Source of the DNA: Marchantia polymorpha subsp. ruderalis
Taxonomy: Eukaryota > Streptophyta > Marchantiopsida > Marchantiales > Marchantiaceae
Length of the DNA: 64,000 nt
Assembly (NCBI GenBank): GCA_037833965.1
Contig: AP031354.1
Coordinates: 722,001 to 786,000 of the forward strand
Direction of reading: 5' to 3'
Part shown: positions 48,532 to 60,026 of the stretch, piece after piece
Position numbering within the stretch: the first letter of the stretch is position 1
How the letters are laid out: every line of letters starts with the position of its first letter
Notes under the pieces: model-generated
What the model saw: the letters and a program-made list of their open reading frames with translations, nothing else
Told to the model about the DNA's origin: nothing
Databases searched by the model: none
Program-made: the position numbers and the translations under genes

Positions 48532-50027
48532 CGAAGAACTCTTGACGTTTTTGTGTGTAACCGTTTTACGTTCCGTTCTGCCTCTTTGTGTTTTCGTCGT
48601 GTGTTTCTCTCTTTTGTGGTTTGTTTATACCTTTGGGCAATTTCTGTATTTGAAAGTCTGAGGAAATTAGGGTTTTAAATCGAGAAATATGTGCAGAAAG
48701 ATTCTCAGATTTGATGTTCGGAAGTAGGGATTTTGAAGATTGAGTCGGAGTCTGAAAACTGAAGTTTCGGGATAGCATTCAATTTTTGTTCGTGTGGCGT
48801 CGAAGGGCAAGGTAGAGATTTGGGTTCAAATTCTGAACCGCTGGAAAGGGCTTTTTGACTCACTGGAATCAGTGACAGGAACACTGAAAAAAAAAATGTT
48901 GGATTTCGGTTGGAAATTTTCCACGAGAAGAGGGAAGAATCAGTCCGAAGCTTGATTTGGTCTTGTTCATTCGGTTCGCGGGAAGAGGCTGGACTGCTGT
49001 GCGGTGATTGAATCCTCTGAGAACTTGCAGTCAGTACACTCTGTTTGCCCGAAGATGGGAATCCCAAGAGTATGCGTTCGGGAAATTTCGTGAATTGACA
49101 AGAACACTCGAAGTGATTAAGATCCGACTGTACTGTTATTTCGAAAACGTGAGGCATCACTTCCGTGCGCACGCAGGGTTATCAATTGCATGACCCGCCA
49201 ATTCCAGCAGAGTCTACGGCCTGCTTCTTCGCAGCCTCGGGAGTCATCAAAGCAGCTGGCTGCAGCCGAAGCTCTCGAGGGCGCCGAGACTTTGGTGCTC
49301 TGCTTGACTGCGAGCTCGCTGCGTGCGGAGGAGGCATGCGGGGGCGAGCGAAGTTTCTGTGATCAATTCCTTGATCGATCTGTTCACTGTGAGCGGTGGT
49401 TGTCGTCGTCGTGGCCTCGTTGGGCATCTTGCTCAGTTGGACCTGCGTGGGAGAAGCATTAATTTTGCTTCGTATGGTGTGCGAGTCACACGCAGTCACC
49501 ATCCCTTCTTCTTTCTGCTGCCTTTGCCGCCGCTGCTGCTGACTGTGAACCGATCTCAAACCTTCCGGAGATATCTGCCATTCTCTTCCTGCGTTTGTTC
49601 TCAGACTTCTTGTTCTGGTCGACACTACATCTCGTTTCGTGGATTCAAGTTCTCTGAATGTAGCAGAATTACGAGCCGGATCTCGTTTGAAAGACCTCGT
49701 ATCTCATCGTGCCTTTTTCGTTTCCAGCCTACTCTGCCCACGGCTTGATCAGTTGTTGCTGTCTGTGTTGCTTTACACCCTTGTCCAAGCTATACACGAA
49801 TACAAGGCAGTCAAAGTGAACTCCGTTGAGTGACTCCCTTTGTGCATGTGTCTTCTTTGTATCTTCGTACTCTAGTCGCTGAGCGGGACAGAACGGCGTC
49901 AAGGCGTACTAGTCATCTCAGGACCGTGGTTTTATACGGAGGAGTTCGAAGGGTTCTAGGGCTTTATTACTTGTTCGACAGTGACACTTTACTTTAGAGT
50001 CGAAGCTCTGGTACGTGCAACTTACAT
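48532..50027. other. Long leader region of the gypsy unit, first part
   Basis: Non-coding-looking DNA with the flavour of a plant gene 5' leader (TTAGGG motifs, GC-rich 49180-49350). No frame can be assigned. Whether it is element leader or captured host DNA is open. Confidence 0.4.
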
Positions 50028-50611
50028 TTGGCGATTTGGAGAGAGGCAGAGGAGGAGGAGAGAACACTCCATGAGCTAAAAACCGAAGTAGAGGTCGAGA
50101 AGAAAGCTCTTACATTAGCCAGAGCGTGGGCGGAAGAGGAAGCGAAAGCAGCTAGAACACACGCCAAAGTACTAGAGGAGGCTAGAAAACGCTGGGAGGG
50201 CCAAGGAATTCAGGTACATGTAGATAAAGAACTTGATGAGGAAAATATTCCGGCTTTGCCTTGGCAGTACAGTGGTTCTAAGTCCTCGCTGAACAAATTT
50301 TTGCAACGAGCACCCGTTCAGGATTTTCTGGCAAGGGCTGGTGATCTGAAGTCTAGAGTCCTTGAGAGGTTTTTCCAGTTGTTAGAAGCAATTGGCCGGG
50401 CTTTTTCGAGTGCCCAGCGAGAGACAGCTGAGTCACTTCGGGGTGTGAGTACGAAAGTACATGCAGTACAGCAAAGACTGTCGCTGTCGTCTCTAAAACC
50501 GCACAGGACATGCAAGAAGCGACAAAGAACACATTCGGCGGTTTAAGTACGTCCATATCTGAAAATACAAAGAAGATGCTGATGGATGCCGGGGAGAAGC
50601 TCAAAAACTAG
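50028..50611 (+). pseudogene. 3'-terminal fragment of an SLH-domain (At5g23890-like) plastid protein gene
   Basis: The frame gives REAEEEERTLHELKTEVEVE, RAWAEEEAKAARTHAKVLEE and ARKRWEGQGIQVHVDKELDE. This is the conserved coiled segment near the C terminus of plant S-layer-homology proteins such as Arabidopsis At5g23890. After VHAVQQ the frame shifts by one base and continues as KTVAVVSKTAQDMQEA to a natural-looking end, GEKLKN, with a stop at 50611. The N-terminal SLH domains are absent. One frame shift and the truncation make it a pseudogene. It lies between the terminal repeats of the gypsy unit. Identification is by remembered family sequence. Confidence 0.65.
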
Positions 50612-52588
50612 CACCAAAGTTCAAGAGTTGATCGGAGCATCAAGCACCTATCGTATCATCTGGGATATGCATGGTGTTACTCGACCGTCATTCATATTAC
50701 AAGAAGTATGGAGGGTGCCCAATCAGCAGTGTAATGCTACGGATTAGAAGGGCCCATTACTGCTGGAGTAGTACAATTGAAGCATCCTTTTCCAAGACAG
50801 TTCGAATGTGCCCTGCGTATGGAGCTTAGGCGAGATGAAGGCTGATACATTGGTTAAAACATGGAGTAGGTTCTTTGTAGCATGATATCGTTGGTGCTTG
50901 CAGAGTCGGGAAAAGTGAGACGGGCATTCACACCTTTTTCTGTCTATCAGGTCAGTGTGTGGCTGCTCGGGATAGAGTGTCGTAATTACAGAGCCACTAT
51001 TGTCGGGGAATAGTCCCACCCGTCGTCATTACATTTGGCTATTGTAACCTAGCATTGAGGCAGGCAGGTCCACAAGTTTTTTTCGGATATTTGCGCACAG
51101 AAAGCTTTCAATCGAGATGAGAATATAAGAGATTCCTAGTATAGTATGTTGATGTACCCGGTTTTGAAATTTCAGGAATTTCAAAAAGAAAAACAAACAA
51201 GCAAACACATGATGTTGACAGAACCCATCGACCTAGATCTTAGCTTCTAGGTGATACACCACTTCATACGTTAGGTTATGTAAAAGAGAGGTTTGCTTAT
51301 TGTTATTACAAGCATGCAAACAGGTGGCGATTGTGTTGTGGAGAGATACGTGACTACCTGGTTGAACAGTAACTCAGAGAAATAGTTGTTTACAACTGCT
51401 ATTTTCGTTTATATTGTACTCTTATGTGTAGGGTAGTCTAAATCCTGATGACACTCTCTAGTATATTCTAGGGAAGGAAGAATATTAGCTAATTGGGTGT
51501 CCAACTTATGAAACATTGAATTTAGAAGAGTTTACAGGTCCAAAGGAGGGGGTACCTCTAGCAGTATAAAGTGTTACAGGTTGGACAAAGACATATGAAT
51601 ATTAGAGCTCATTAATTTTCTTTGCTAGAAGCTCAATCTGGATAACAGAGTGGTAGAGTTTGAGTTCAGACAGTCGCACCAATGATGCTAGTACATATGC
51701 AGCCGACCAGGAAAGTAATGTGAAAAGCACTCACAGTTAGATAGAGTATATATTTCTAGGATCTAAGTATCATAGTGAAATATAGTATATATTTCCAGTA
51801 TTTGAAAATATGTACTCAAAATTGCTGGCTGAATGCAAAGAGTATGTATCCATTAGGCATGTTCACTAAACAGCGATATTCTAGTAGAGTTAAGCTGTGA
51901 GAAAAAAGAGAAAAAAAAAAAAAAAAAAAAAAGGAAGAGTTTAGGGGTTCAGAGTTATAAGAACCTCATCTGAAGAGGCCGGAAATTTGCATCCGGTCTC
52001 ACTTACTATAGTCTTCAGTTTAAGGTAGAGTGTGACCGTGAAGATTCTCTACGCGACTTGGTGAACGTGAGGGCATCATAGGCACTGGAGGCCCACGTAG
52101 ATGGAGGGCAATGGAGATCGAATCGGGATCGCGAAGCAATGCGATGTCCCGTGTGTGTTGTCTTGTTTTGTGCTGTGTTTCCTTTAGACTGGAGAGTCGT
52201 TGCTAGCTGGTTGCTTGTGTTTGGATCCTCTCCAGTCTTGCTTCCTGGTGCGCGCCCGAGTAGGGGTGACGCTGATTTCCGGAGTAGTTTTACTCCTGTG
52301 TGCTGGCGATAGAGGGCTGGACTTGATCACCGGCCGGTCTATCTATGTTTCTCTCACGGTGAGACTGGAGTGATGACCAGTAGACCGTGAGAGTCTTCTT
52401 GCTGTGATGACAGGTTAGGTTGCCCATACCCCTTAGCTAGTAGGGCTAGAGTAGCTCAGTGCAGCACGGCATTAGGGGCGGATTGGGTTATTGGGTGGAG
52501 ATCTGGCAGTGGTGCGAGTTGAGGTCTCGTCATCACGGAGCAGTCTAGTGGTCCTATTGAGGACCGCGGGGGATTTACGCGGAGTGGG
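50612..52588. other. Leader region of the gypsy unit, second part
   Basis: Probably 3' flank of the SLH fragment (50612 to about 51000), then unassigned DNA with a 21-base A run at 51913-51933, then the element's own gag leader from roughly 52000. No coding signal. Confidence 0.4.
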
Positions 52589-53560
52589 TTGAGGTATCGG
52601 CTACCTTCACCTATTTCGCCAGTTGTTGCGGAGCAGGACCAGAGTGTTGTAGACACAGAGTCTTTGGTGGTGATATCGTCTAGTATTCCCATCCCATTGA
52701 TTTGGGACATGGACGGGATGTACGGGGCCGCGAAGGGCCCTCGACGTTACTCTGGTGCAGTGGGCACCATCGAGCTTGATGATTTTATTCAGGAGTTCGA
52801 CACGTGGTGTGATATGCAGTTTTTGCGTAACCCCACGTTGTTTACACCCTTCTTTGCATGGAAGGGGTTATTCTAGCATTTGGAGGGGCCTCCCATGGAC
52901 GATTATCATGAGTTTGGGAGAGAGTATGCTGCAGAGATTGATGCATGGAGACGGCATTGGTCTCCGAACTACTCATCCATTACCCAGGGTGGTGTGGGTA
53001 CTAGTGGAGGTGCGAGTATCGGCATCAGTGGAGGTGCGAGTAGTAGCATCAGCGAGGGTACCAGTGGAGCAGTTGGCGCAACTGGTACTAGTACCAGCAG
53101 CGGTACTGTTAGCATTGCCGGTGGCAGCACGAGGGGAGATGCTAGTGGCGTACCTTCGTTTAGCCCCATTCCTGAGTTCTTCCAGAGATTGAGGAAGAAT
53201 TATCAGGGGGTGAAAACGGAGAAGTTGAGGAGCCTCCAGGAGTTTGAGCGGAAGACTCGTGAGAGTCTTCGTGAGGCATACACTCGTATGCGACGGCTCA
53301 TCTCAGTTACTCACGGTGTGACTGAGGCACAGGCTGTCCAATACTGGTATCGGATCCTAGACAGAGAGTTGCGGAGGAGAGTGCGTGATGCTACTCTCAT
53401 GAGCGACTCATCACCCACATTAGCCCATGTGTTTGCTCTTTCTGAGAAGATTGAGCTTAACATGCTGGAGGAGAGGGTGGTGACGTCTACATTTGCGAGA
53501 GACACGACCACTAACTTGCGTATTCCACATAGCCCAGCACAGTCTGTGGATGGGTGGCTA
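52589..53560 (+). pseudogene. gag, capsid part
   Basis: The frame includes LDDFIQEFDTWCDMQFLRNP, then an in-frame TAG (52874-52876), then LEGPPMDDYHEFGREYAAEI, a Ser/Gly-rich linker, and the retrotransposon-gag helix region (FQRLRKNYQGVKTEKLRSLQ, EFERKTRESLREAYTRMRRL). The first ATG in frame is at 52709. Gag forms the particle that packages the element RNA. The stop most simply comes from CAG to TAG. The 3' end is cut by an insert of about 400 bp. Confidence 0.8.
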
Positions 53561-53951
53561 AATTTCGCTATAGAATTTTGATATCGATGAGGTGTCCAAT
53601 CTTATATCAAGAGAGCAGCATTACATAGATTTATTACTCCCCTCTAGGAAACACGGGGCAATGCGCAGTTGGAGCAGCTTGAAAATCTAAAATTCCTTCT
53701 GTTGAAGTGTTACCCATGGCCTTGCCTTCGGCTCGTCACCACTAAAGGCCCTTAGAGGCCCTATTTCCGCGGGCCTTCCCTGCCGGGCATAGAGCTTACC
53801 TAAACCCCGTGTAAATGGGTGGGAACCACAGCATGCTCTAAAAGCGTAGTTGAGGGTCTCGCCCCATAAGTGGGAGTCGTGGAGGTCATACACGACATCC
53901 TTCAGGTCACAGAGAGCCTAGTGCGCGGCCACCACTGCCTTCATTTTCGGG
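53561..53951. other. Foreign insert within gag, organelle-like
   Basis: Between the capsid and nucleocapsid parts of gag lies about 400 bp of different character, including a GC-rich core (53690-53940) with a 68-codon open frame on the minus strand. Its texture recalls plant mitochondrial DNA, so a nuclear copy of organellar DNA is possible. I cannot name the source. The insert also shifts the gag frame. Confidence 0.4.
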
Positions 53952-54452
53952 CCAGCCACAGGGCCGTCATGTTGGACATGCGGAGGTAGCCATATGAGGA
54001 AGGATTGTCCCCAGGAGCGAGAGGGACAAACTCCACATGCTAGGCCACAGCCGGCACAGGTGACCTGTGATCATTGTCATCGACCGGGTCACCCTCGAGA
54101 GCGTTGCTTTGACCTTCATCCTGATTTGAGATCTGGAGGTAGAGGTCGTGGAGGTGATGCCCCACGAGGCCGAGGTGTTCGAGGTGGTAGAGGTGGTAGA
54201 GGTACTGGGGCCATTGAGCGTACTGCAGCGAGTGCTACTTCCGCCACAGAGAGCGCTATGGCTGCTTGGATTGAGCAGTTGGAGCAGAGGCTTGCTGCTA
54301 TGGCTGGTCTGGGGGCGAGCACTTCCACATCTTACGAGGGAGAGGATTTCTCCTATTTGGCCAGTGCAGCACAGGTTGAGGCATCAGTTGCAGTGACCCG
54401 AGGTGGTGCTCGCACTTCAGAGCCACGTGGTGCGACTGTGGAGTTGGACCCT
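53952..54452 (+). CDS. gag, nucleocapsid part with two zinc knuckles and RGG box
   Basis: The first knuckle CWTCGGSHMRKDC (53970-54008) is CX2CX3HX4C, one residue short of the usual spacing. The second, CDHCHRPGHPRERC (54066-54107), is canonical CX2CX4HX4C. An RGG-rich stretch (54130-54215) follows, then an acidic end. It binds the element's RNA. The frame ends with TAG at 54453 but continues open in the same frame into protease. Confidence 0.85.
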
Positions 54453-54455
54453 TAG
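54453..54455 (+). other. Amber stop between gag and protease, same frame
   Basis: CCT-TAG-AGG-GGT-GAG. The frame stays open on both sides. A gag-pol amber with purine-rich 3' context is reminiscent of the gammaretrovirus arrangement. A CAG to TAG mutation is the simpler alternative. Confidence 0.6.
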
Positions 54456-56900
54456 AGGGGTGAGGGTGGACGTCAGTCTAGACTTCCCCAGTACTTTTTG
54501 TTGTCAGAGGTGGGTAGCAGTTCATCTATGAGACCTGCACCGCCTAATGACACTAGAGTGAGAACTGAGGTTCTTACATCATCTGTTGTGAACGCAGATG
54601 TGGCATCTAGTGCAGTGATGCGGATGGCCACTTCAGTCTTGCGATCTCCATTGTTTTCAGCCACGGAGTTGATAGACTCTGGTATTGATTTGGCTCGAGT
54701 ATTTCGGGTGGCGGCCACGTCGTGTGAGCGTGGGAGAGTCGCTACTACGAGTGCCAAGATACGTGAGGATACAGTTGAGGACCCATCCTCAAAGTCTACA
54801 TTGTTCGAGGAGACGACTTGGCAGGCCGCAGCGGCGAGGATGGAGTCCTTACCAGCTCGCCCAGCCATTGACCGCGAGAGTATTGTTCCTGATGTATGTA
54901 TGGTGGACAACCGAAGTGGTCTATTTCGGTTAGTGAGTTCTACTAGACAGGTGTATGTTCCAGCCAGAGTTTTGTTGGATTCTGGTGCACAGCCCTTGAT
55001 GTTGGGCAAGGCTGCATGCATTAGTTTGGGCATTCGGAGGTCAGAGTTGGAACCTTGCCCATTCCAGATCCAGACATCCCTTGGTGGCGCCAGCAATAGG
55101 TCTTACTTTATGACCAGGGAGAGCGTAGCGGTGCAGTTGAGGCATGATCACCCTCATGATAGCTCACAGTTTGGAGTTCGTGCTGTGGTTACATCAGCAG
55201 AGTCATATGATGTGCTTGTTGGTGGAGTGGTGTTATACCCAATGGGCTTTCGGATGGACTATTGGACGGAGACTGCCGCATATCGTCCTGGTTGGCAGTC
55301 CGGAGATGGACGTCTGAGCGAGCTGCCAGTGAGATCTATTTCTCGGGATCGACCTCTTGGATCTTCATCAGCGGTCTTGGCATCTGTTGCGGGTTTTAGC
55401 GGAGTGCTTACCTGGCCCGATGACTTGTTGGAGGGGAACATGTCTGCCGACGATACCTCAGTCTACGAGGATGTGGAGGAGGTTGTGAGTTTCACAGCGG
55501 CGGTGACTTCACCCTTAGATGTTCCACTGTGGAGTTCGTGCCAGGCACTACAGTTGGAAGCTGATAGGTTGGTAAAAAAGGCTTGGAGTGAAGCCTCTTT
55601 ACCAGCAGAGCCAGAGAGGGCTTCAGCTGATCGGCTAGTTGGTGGTTCTAGCGCATTGTCTCCATTGGTTACTACACCTATTGCATGGGAGTATTCCTCA
55701 GAGGGCGTTTGTTTGCTGGATCTTTTTGGTGGGATCAGCACCGGTTTGGCTGCGGTGTTGCAGTCAGGTATTCTCGTGCGGAGATACTTGTATGTGGAGA
55801 AGGACGAGACTGCACGTCGAGTCTCTTCACGACATGTTGCACCGTTGATGCGGCGTTTTCCTTTGTTGTTGCCGCGATCAGCTGTCCGAGGATTCCAGAA
55901 GGCGTTGCCTTCAGACATTTCGTTGCTGGGGGCGCCAGACCTTGACCGCGTTGGCCATATTGATATGGTGATTGCGGGATGGCCATGTCAAGGACACATA
56001 CGCGCTGGACATGGGACAGGGTTGCGTGATCCCAGATCTCGGATGTTTTGGGAGATGATGCGAGTGTTACGTCATCTCCAAGTGCAGCAGACACGTTCTC
56101 CAGCATACATTCTGGAGAACGTACCATTGTTGGGTGACACTCTGGCCCAGTTGATGGCGAGTGTCCATCAAGTCCGAGCATGGATTGGATCAGCAGTACT
56201 GTTGGATGCTGCGAGGGTTGGATCACGGGCGCATCGTGCACGTTTGTGGTGGACCAACCTTTTGCCACGTGAGATATTGCGTCATGCCTATGATTCGGTG
56301 AAGCGTGATACTACACTCACCGTTGACAGTATCTTGGATGTTTCCCGTCACTCTCAAGTAGTGAGAGTTGCTGACAGGTCACCAATGGCGTTGGTGAACC
56401 GCGTAGGTCAGCCTCGGATGGCTTTACCTACATTTGTCAGTTATCCGGCATCACATGCATATCGTGATGGGGGACCTGGACTACTATGGGACAGTACCCT
56501 ACATCAGTTGGTGGAGCCCAATGCTGATGAGAGAGAGCGTGTGATGGGGTTTCTTACTGGTGTGACCGCGGCTTCTTCAGTTTCAGAGGTGTCGCGTCGT
56601 CAGGTTTTGGATCAGGCTATGGACCTGAACTGCTTGACGTGGATTGTGAGCTTGGGTTTGGCCGAGCAACGCCGTTTGCGCGCAGATTTGGTGGTTGTAA
56701 CACCACTTATTAGCTCATTGCCTACCGGGACGGTAGTGGCAATGGCTGGGGGCGACAGGCGAGATATCCGTCATCCTTGGAGTTTATGGAACGTGACGAA
56801 AGGACTTGCCAGAGTTGCAGCCCATGCAGTTGGAGAGGATTCTCACGTGGAGGTGGCTACGAAGGAGGGTACGGAGAACCCTTCTTTGCAGTGTGTAGCG
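54456..56900 (+). CDS. pol, N-terminal part: aspartic protease + DNMT3/DRM-like cytosine-5 DNA methyltransferase
   Basis: Residue numbers count from 54498, the first possible (non-ATG) initiator; the frame continues from gag. The protease has ARVLLDSGAQPLMLG (Asp161-Ser-Gly). From residue 402 a C5-methyltransferase domain begins. Motif I: VCLLDLFGGISTGLAAVL (SAM binding). Motif IV: IAGWPCQGHI with catalytic Cys497. Motif VI: ENV (Glu540). Motif VIII: GSRAHRARLWWTN (575-587). Then ADERERVMGF and RRQVLDQAM as motif IX/X equivalents. FGGISTG and SRAHRARLWW resemble DNMT3/DRM enzymes more than MET1 or CMT, but the motif order is linear, not circularly permuted as in plant DRM. There is no stop in 800 codons and all key residues are present. 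It could methylate the element's own DNA; activity is unproven. Confidence 0.88.
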
Positions 56901-56909
56901 TAGCAACCA
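56901..56909 (+). promoter_or_regulatory. Candidate programmed readthrough site UAG-CAA-CCA
   Basis: The stop ending the protease-DNMT frame is TAG followed by CAA CCA, which fits the type I readthrough consensus UAG-CAR-YYA known from tobamoviruses. The downstream RT frame is the same frame. The match may be chance, since the same codon could come from CAG to TAG. Confidence 0.5.
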
Positions 56910-59900
56910 TTGACAGTGTCGCCTCCCTCTAGTGTGCCTATGGAGGAGGAATGGGAGCCATTGATTGGTTCCCAGATCACAGGAGGAGAGAGGCGACGAT
57001 GGACACAATTCCTACGAGACTATAGGAGTTGTTTTGCTTTAAGTATGAAGGAGTTGGGTGCGTTGATTGGACCCGGTATACGGATAGAATTGGCTAGTGA
57101 TACGCCAATCTTCCGTCGTCCTTATCGATACAGTGAGATGGAGAGAGATTTGATTCGGAGTATGACGTTGGACCTACTGGAGGCTGGACTAGTGGAGTTA
57201 TCGCATGGTGAGTATGCGTCAGCCACTGTCATGCCGGTGAAGAAGGATGTACATGGCAACTACACGGATAGGCGCATGTGTGGAGACTACCGTCCTATCA
57301 ATCGGCAGACGAAGTCCGATAAGTATGTCATGCCTACACCTGAGGAGATCTTTGATGTGGTGGGACATGCGAGGATTTTTAGTACTTTGTATCTTCGGGC
57401 AGGATACCATCAGTTGCCAATTCGGGAGGAGGACAAAACCAAGACAGCGTTTTGGGGCGTCAACTCCCACGGCAAGGATTGTTTGTATCAGTGGCGATTC
57501 TTACCCTTTGGGTTGAAGAATGCACTTGCCGAGTTTCAGAGGGTTATGGACAGAATCCTGGCGGGACTGGATTTTGTCAGATGTTACATTGATGATATCT
57601 TGGTGTTTAGTGACACTGTGGAGCAACACCAGATACACTTGCAGATTGTGTTTGAGCGATTGAGGGCTCATGGTTTGAGGTTACATCCTGGGAAGTGTAA
57701 GTTCTTCCAGGAGAAGGTTGAGTACTTGGGTCATGTGATATACCTAGGTGGTTTAGGAGTTCAGCAAGCAAAGGTGGAGGCTATTGCACGCATCCCTCGT
57801 CCCACGGATGTGAGTAGAGTTCGTGCATTTATGGGTTTAGCGAACTACTACCGGAGGTATGTGAAGGGGTTCAGTGCTATAGCCAAGCCTTTGAACCAGT
57901 TGCTGAAGTCAGATCAGGAGTGGCAATGGGGAGATGAGCAGGAGAGAGCTTTTGTTGAGCTGAAAGCCAGGTTGGTGGCCGCTCCCATCTTGAGGAGACC
58001 TATCAGAGGTCGTCCATACCAATTGCACACTGATTGGAGTATGTTGGGACTTGGAGCGGTGTTGACGCAGCGTGATGATGAGGGCAAGGAGTTTGTGGTT
58101 GCGTACGCTAGCCGTTCGAACAATGCAGCGGAGTCGCGGTATAGTTCGTACGAGGGAGAGTGCTTGGCAGCGGTGTGGGCTGTGGCGCACTTCAGGTGTT
58201 ACTTGTTTGGTACGCAGTTAACCCTTGTTATTGATCATCAACCGCTCAAGTGGTTGATGAAGTCCGACAAGCTTACAGGGAAGCTTGCACGGTGGGCTTT
58301 CATCTTACAGGAATACGACTTTCAGGTAGTGCATAGACCTGGAGTTGCGAACCTAGATGCCGATGGTTTGAGTCGAAACCCATGCACTAGCCAGGAGGAT
58401 GACACTGGAGCTAGATGGCATGGTGAGGTTGACGAGGAGATGGTGTCTGGTTGGCATGCATCTGCCTTCATGTGTTGGTTACGTGGGAACTCCAGCAGAG
58501 AGGATCATCTGACATCTTACTCTAGTCAGAGAGTAGATGGTCGATCTTCAGATCCTGAGGTTGAGGATGGTGGTGTGGATCAGCGTGATGTGCACGATGA
58601 TGCATTGGTGTTGGAGTTCCTACAGACCAGCATGGTGCCAGGCACAGTGGGTGCCAAGGAGCGAGATCGTGTTCTCCAACGAGCCAAGAGGTACCGATTG
58701 GAGGGATCACATGTTCTCCAAGTGTGGGAGGACGGTAGGGTACGAGTAGTACCACATCCAGCCCAGAGAGCACGCATTGTGAGGCATGCTCATGAGGAGT
58801 TGGGACATTTTGGAGTGAAGCGTACATACAGCTTACTCCTTGGTCAGTATTGGTGGCGTGGTATGCATACTCAGGTACAGCAGTTGGTATCACGTTGCAT
58901 GGTTTGTGATCAAGTGAGGGCATCATTCAATGCCCCGACACCAGTGTTACATCCATTACCCATCATGGGGTTGGGTTACCGTTGGAGTTTGGACTTTGCT
59001 GGACCACTACCTTTGACTGTACGGCATCATCGGTATGTGTTGGTGATGGTGGAGCATTTCTCCAAGTGGATTGAGTTGGTGGCATTACCTGACAAGGCAA
59101 GTGAGGGAGTAGCATATGCTTTTCTTGACAGAGTGCTTAGTCACTATGGTGCACCAGCTGAGGTGTTGACCGATCAGGGAACGGAGTTTCAGGGTGAGTT
59201 TCAGGTCTTGTGCGACAAGGCACTGATTGATCATCGGACCACGTCGCGAGATCATCCAGAGGCGGATGGTTTAGTTGAACGTGTTGTACAGACGGTGAAG
59301 AGGGCGTTGCGCAAGTATGGCCTGCAGAAAGGTCATCTTGGGTACTGGGATATCCAGTTACCGTGGTTGGCGATGGGATATCGGTTCAGTCGGCATGCAT
59401 CCTTGGCTTCCTTCTCACCATATTTTCTATTGTACGGCCGAGATCCAGACTTGCCAACATCGATTCGTCGTGAGTCTAGCGAGGTGGTGAACCTTGATGA
59501 CCCGAATATGTGGGTGAGAGTATGTTCTCAACGTGCAGAGCTCTTTCGGAGAATTATGCCTGCAGCGTTTGAGAATCTTGCGATTGCTCAACATAGAGAT
59601 ACGTTGCGGTATGCAATCATTCGGGGAGGAGGTTATCGACCATCAATTCGTAGATTCCATGTGGGAGACTACGTCTATCTACAGCAGACTGCACCGACAA
59701 CATTGGATGTGACGGCGGGACGCACCATCTTGCGGGTGCGGGAGGTGTTACCTTCTGGAGTTCTCCTGTTGGAGGGTTGTGACGGCGTTGTTTGGAAGGA
59801 TCATGTGCGCAATTGTGCGCCATGCCACCTCCCAAACGTAGATGGCATTATGGGTCCAAGCTTAGCGGTAGTACGTGCTGGCTTGAGGTGCATGCTGTGT

Positions 59901-60026
59901 GGGTCAGCTGGTCAGGCGGCCCGTATGTTGATGTGTGATAGGTGTTCTAGGGGATGGCACATGTTGTGCCTGACTCCGCCTATCTATGTTATTCCGGTAG
60001 GATCAAGTACTAGTACTCCCGGTGGA
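56904..60026 (+). CDS. pol, C-terminal part: reverse transcriptase, RNase H, integrase, PHD finger
   Basis: Residue numbers count from 56910. RT: FSTLYLRAGYHQ with Tyr161 where the motif A catalytic Asp normally stands, FLPFGLKNALAEFQ, and the YIDD box (226-229). RNase H: LGAVLTQRDDEGKEF, SSYEGECLAAVWAV, DADGLSRNP. Integrase: zinc HHCC (HAHEELGHFG...CMVCDQ), then D-D-E in WSLDFAGP, LTDQGTEF and ADGLVERVVQTVK. The C terminus (994-1020) carries six of eight PHD-finger zinc ligands: CMLC, CDRC and H1017/C1020. The other two fall just after the TGA that ends this frame. Chromoviral elements carry a chromodomain at this position, so the PHD finger may serve the same targeting role; that is inference. 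The RT change implies loss of polymerase activity in this copy. Confidence 0.92.

Noticed and set aside
50028..50546. A 172-codon independent gene
   Set aside because: The true frame shifts before its end and continues to 50611. It is a truncated fragment of a longer family.
51913..51933. The 21-base A run as a retrocopy poly(A) tail
   Set aside because: It lies 1.3 kb from the SLH fragment and no target duplication was found. The link is too weak.
53687..53893. A small minus-strand gene inside gag
   Set aside because: No start context, no known domain, and it lies in an insert of uncertain origin. Kept only as part of the insert.
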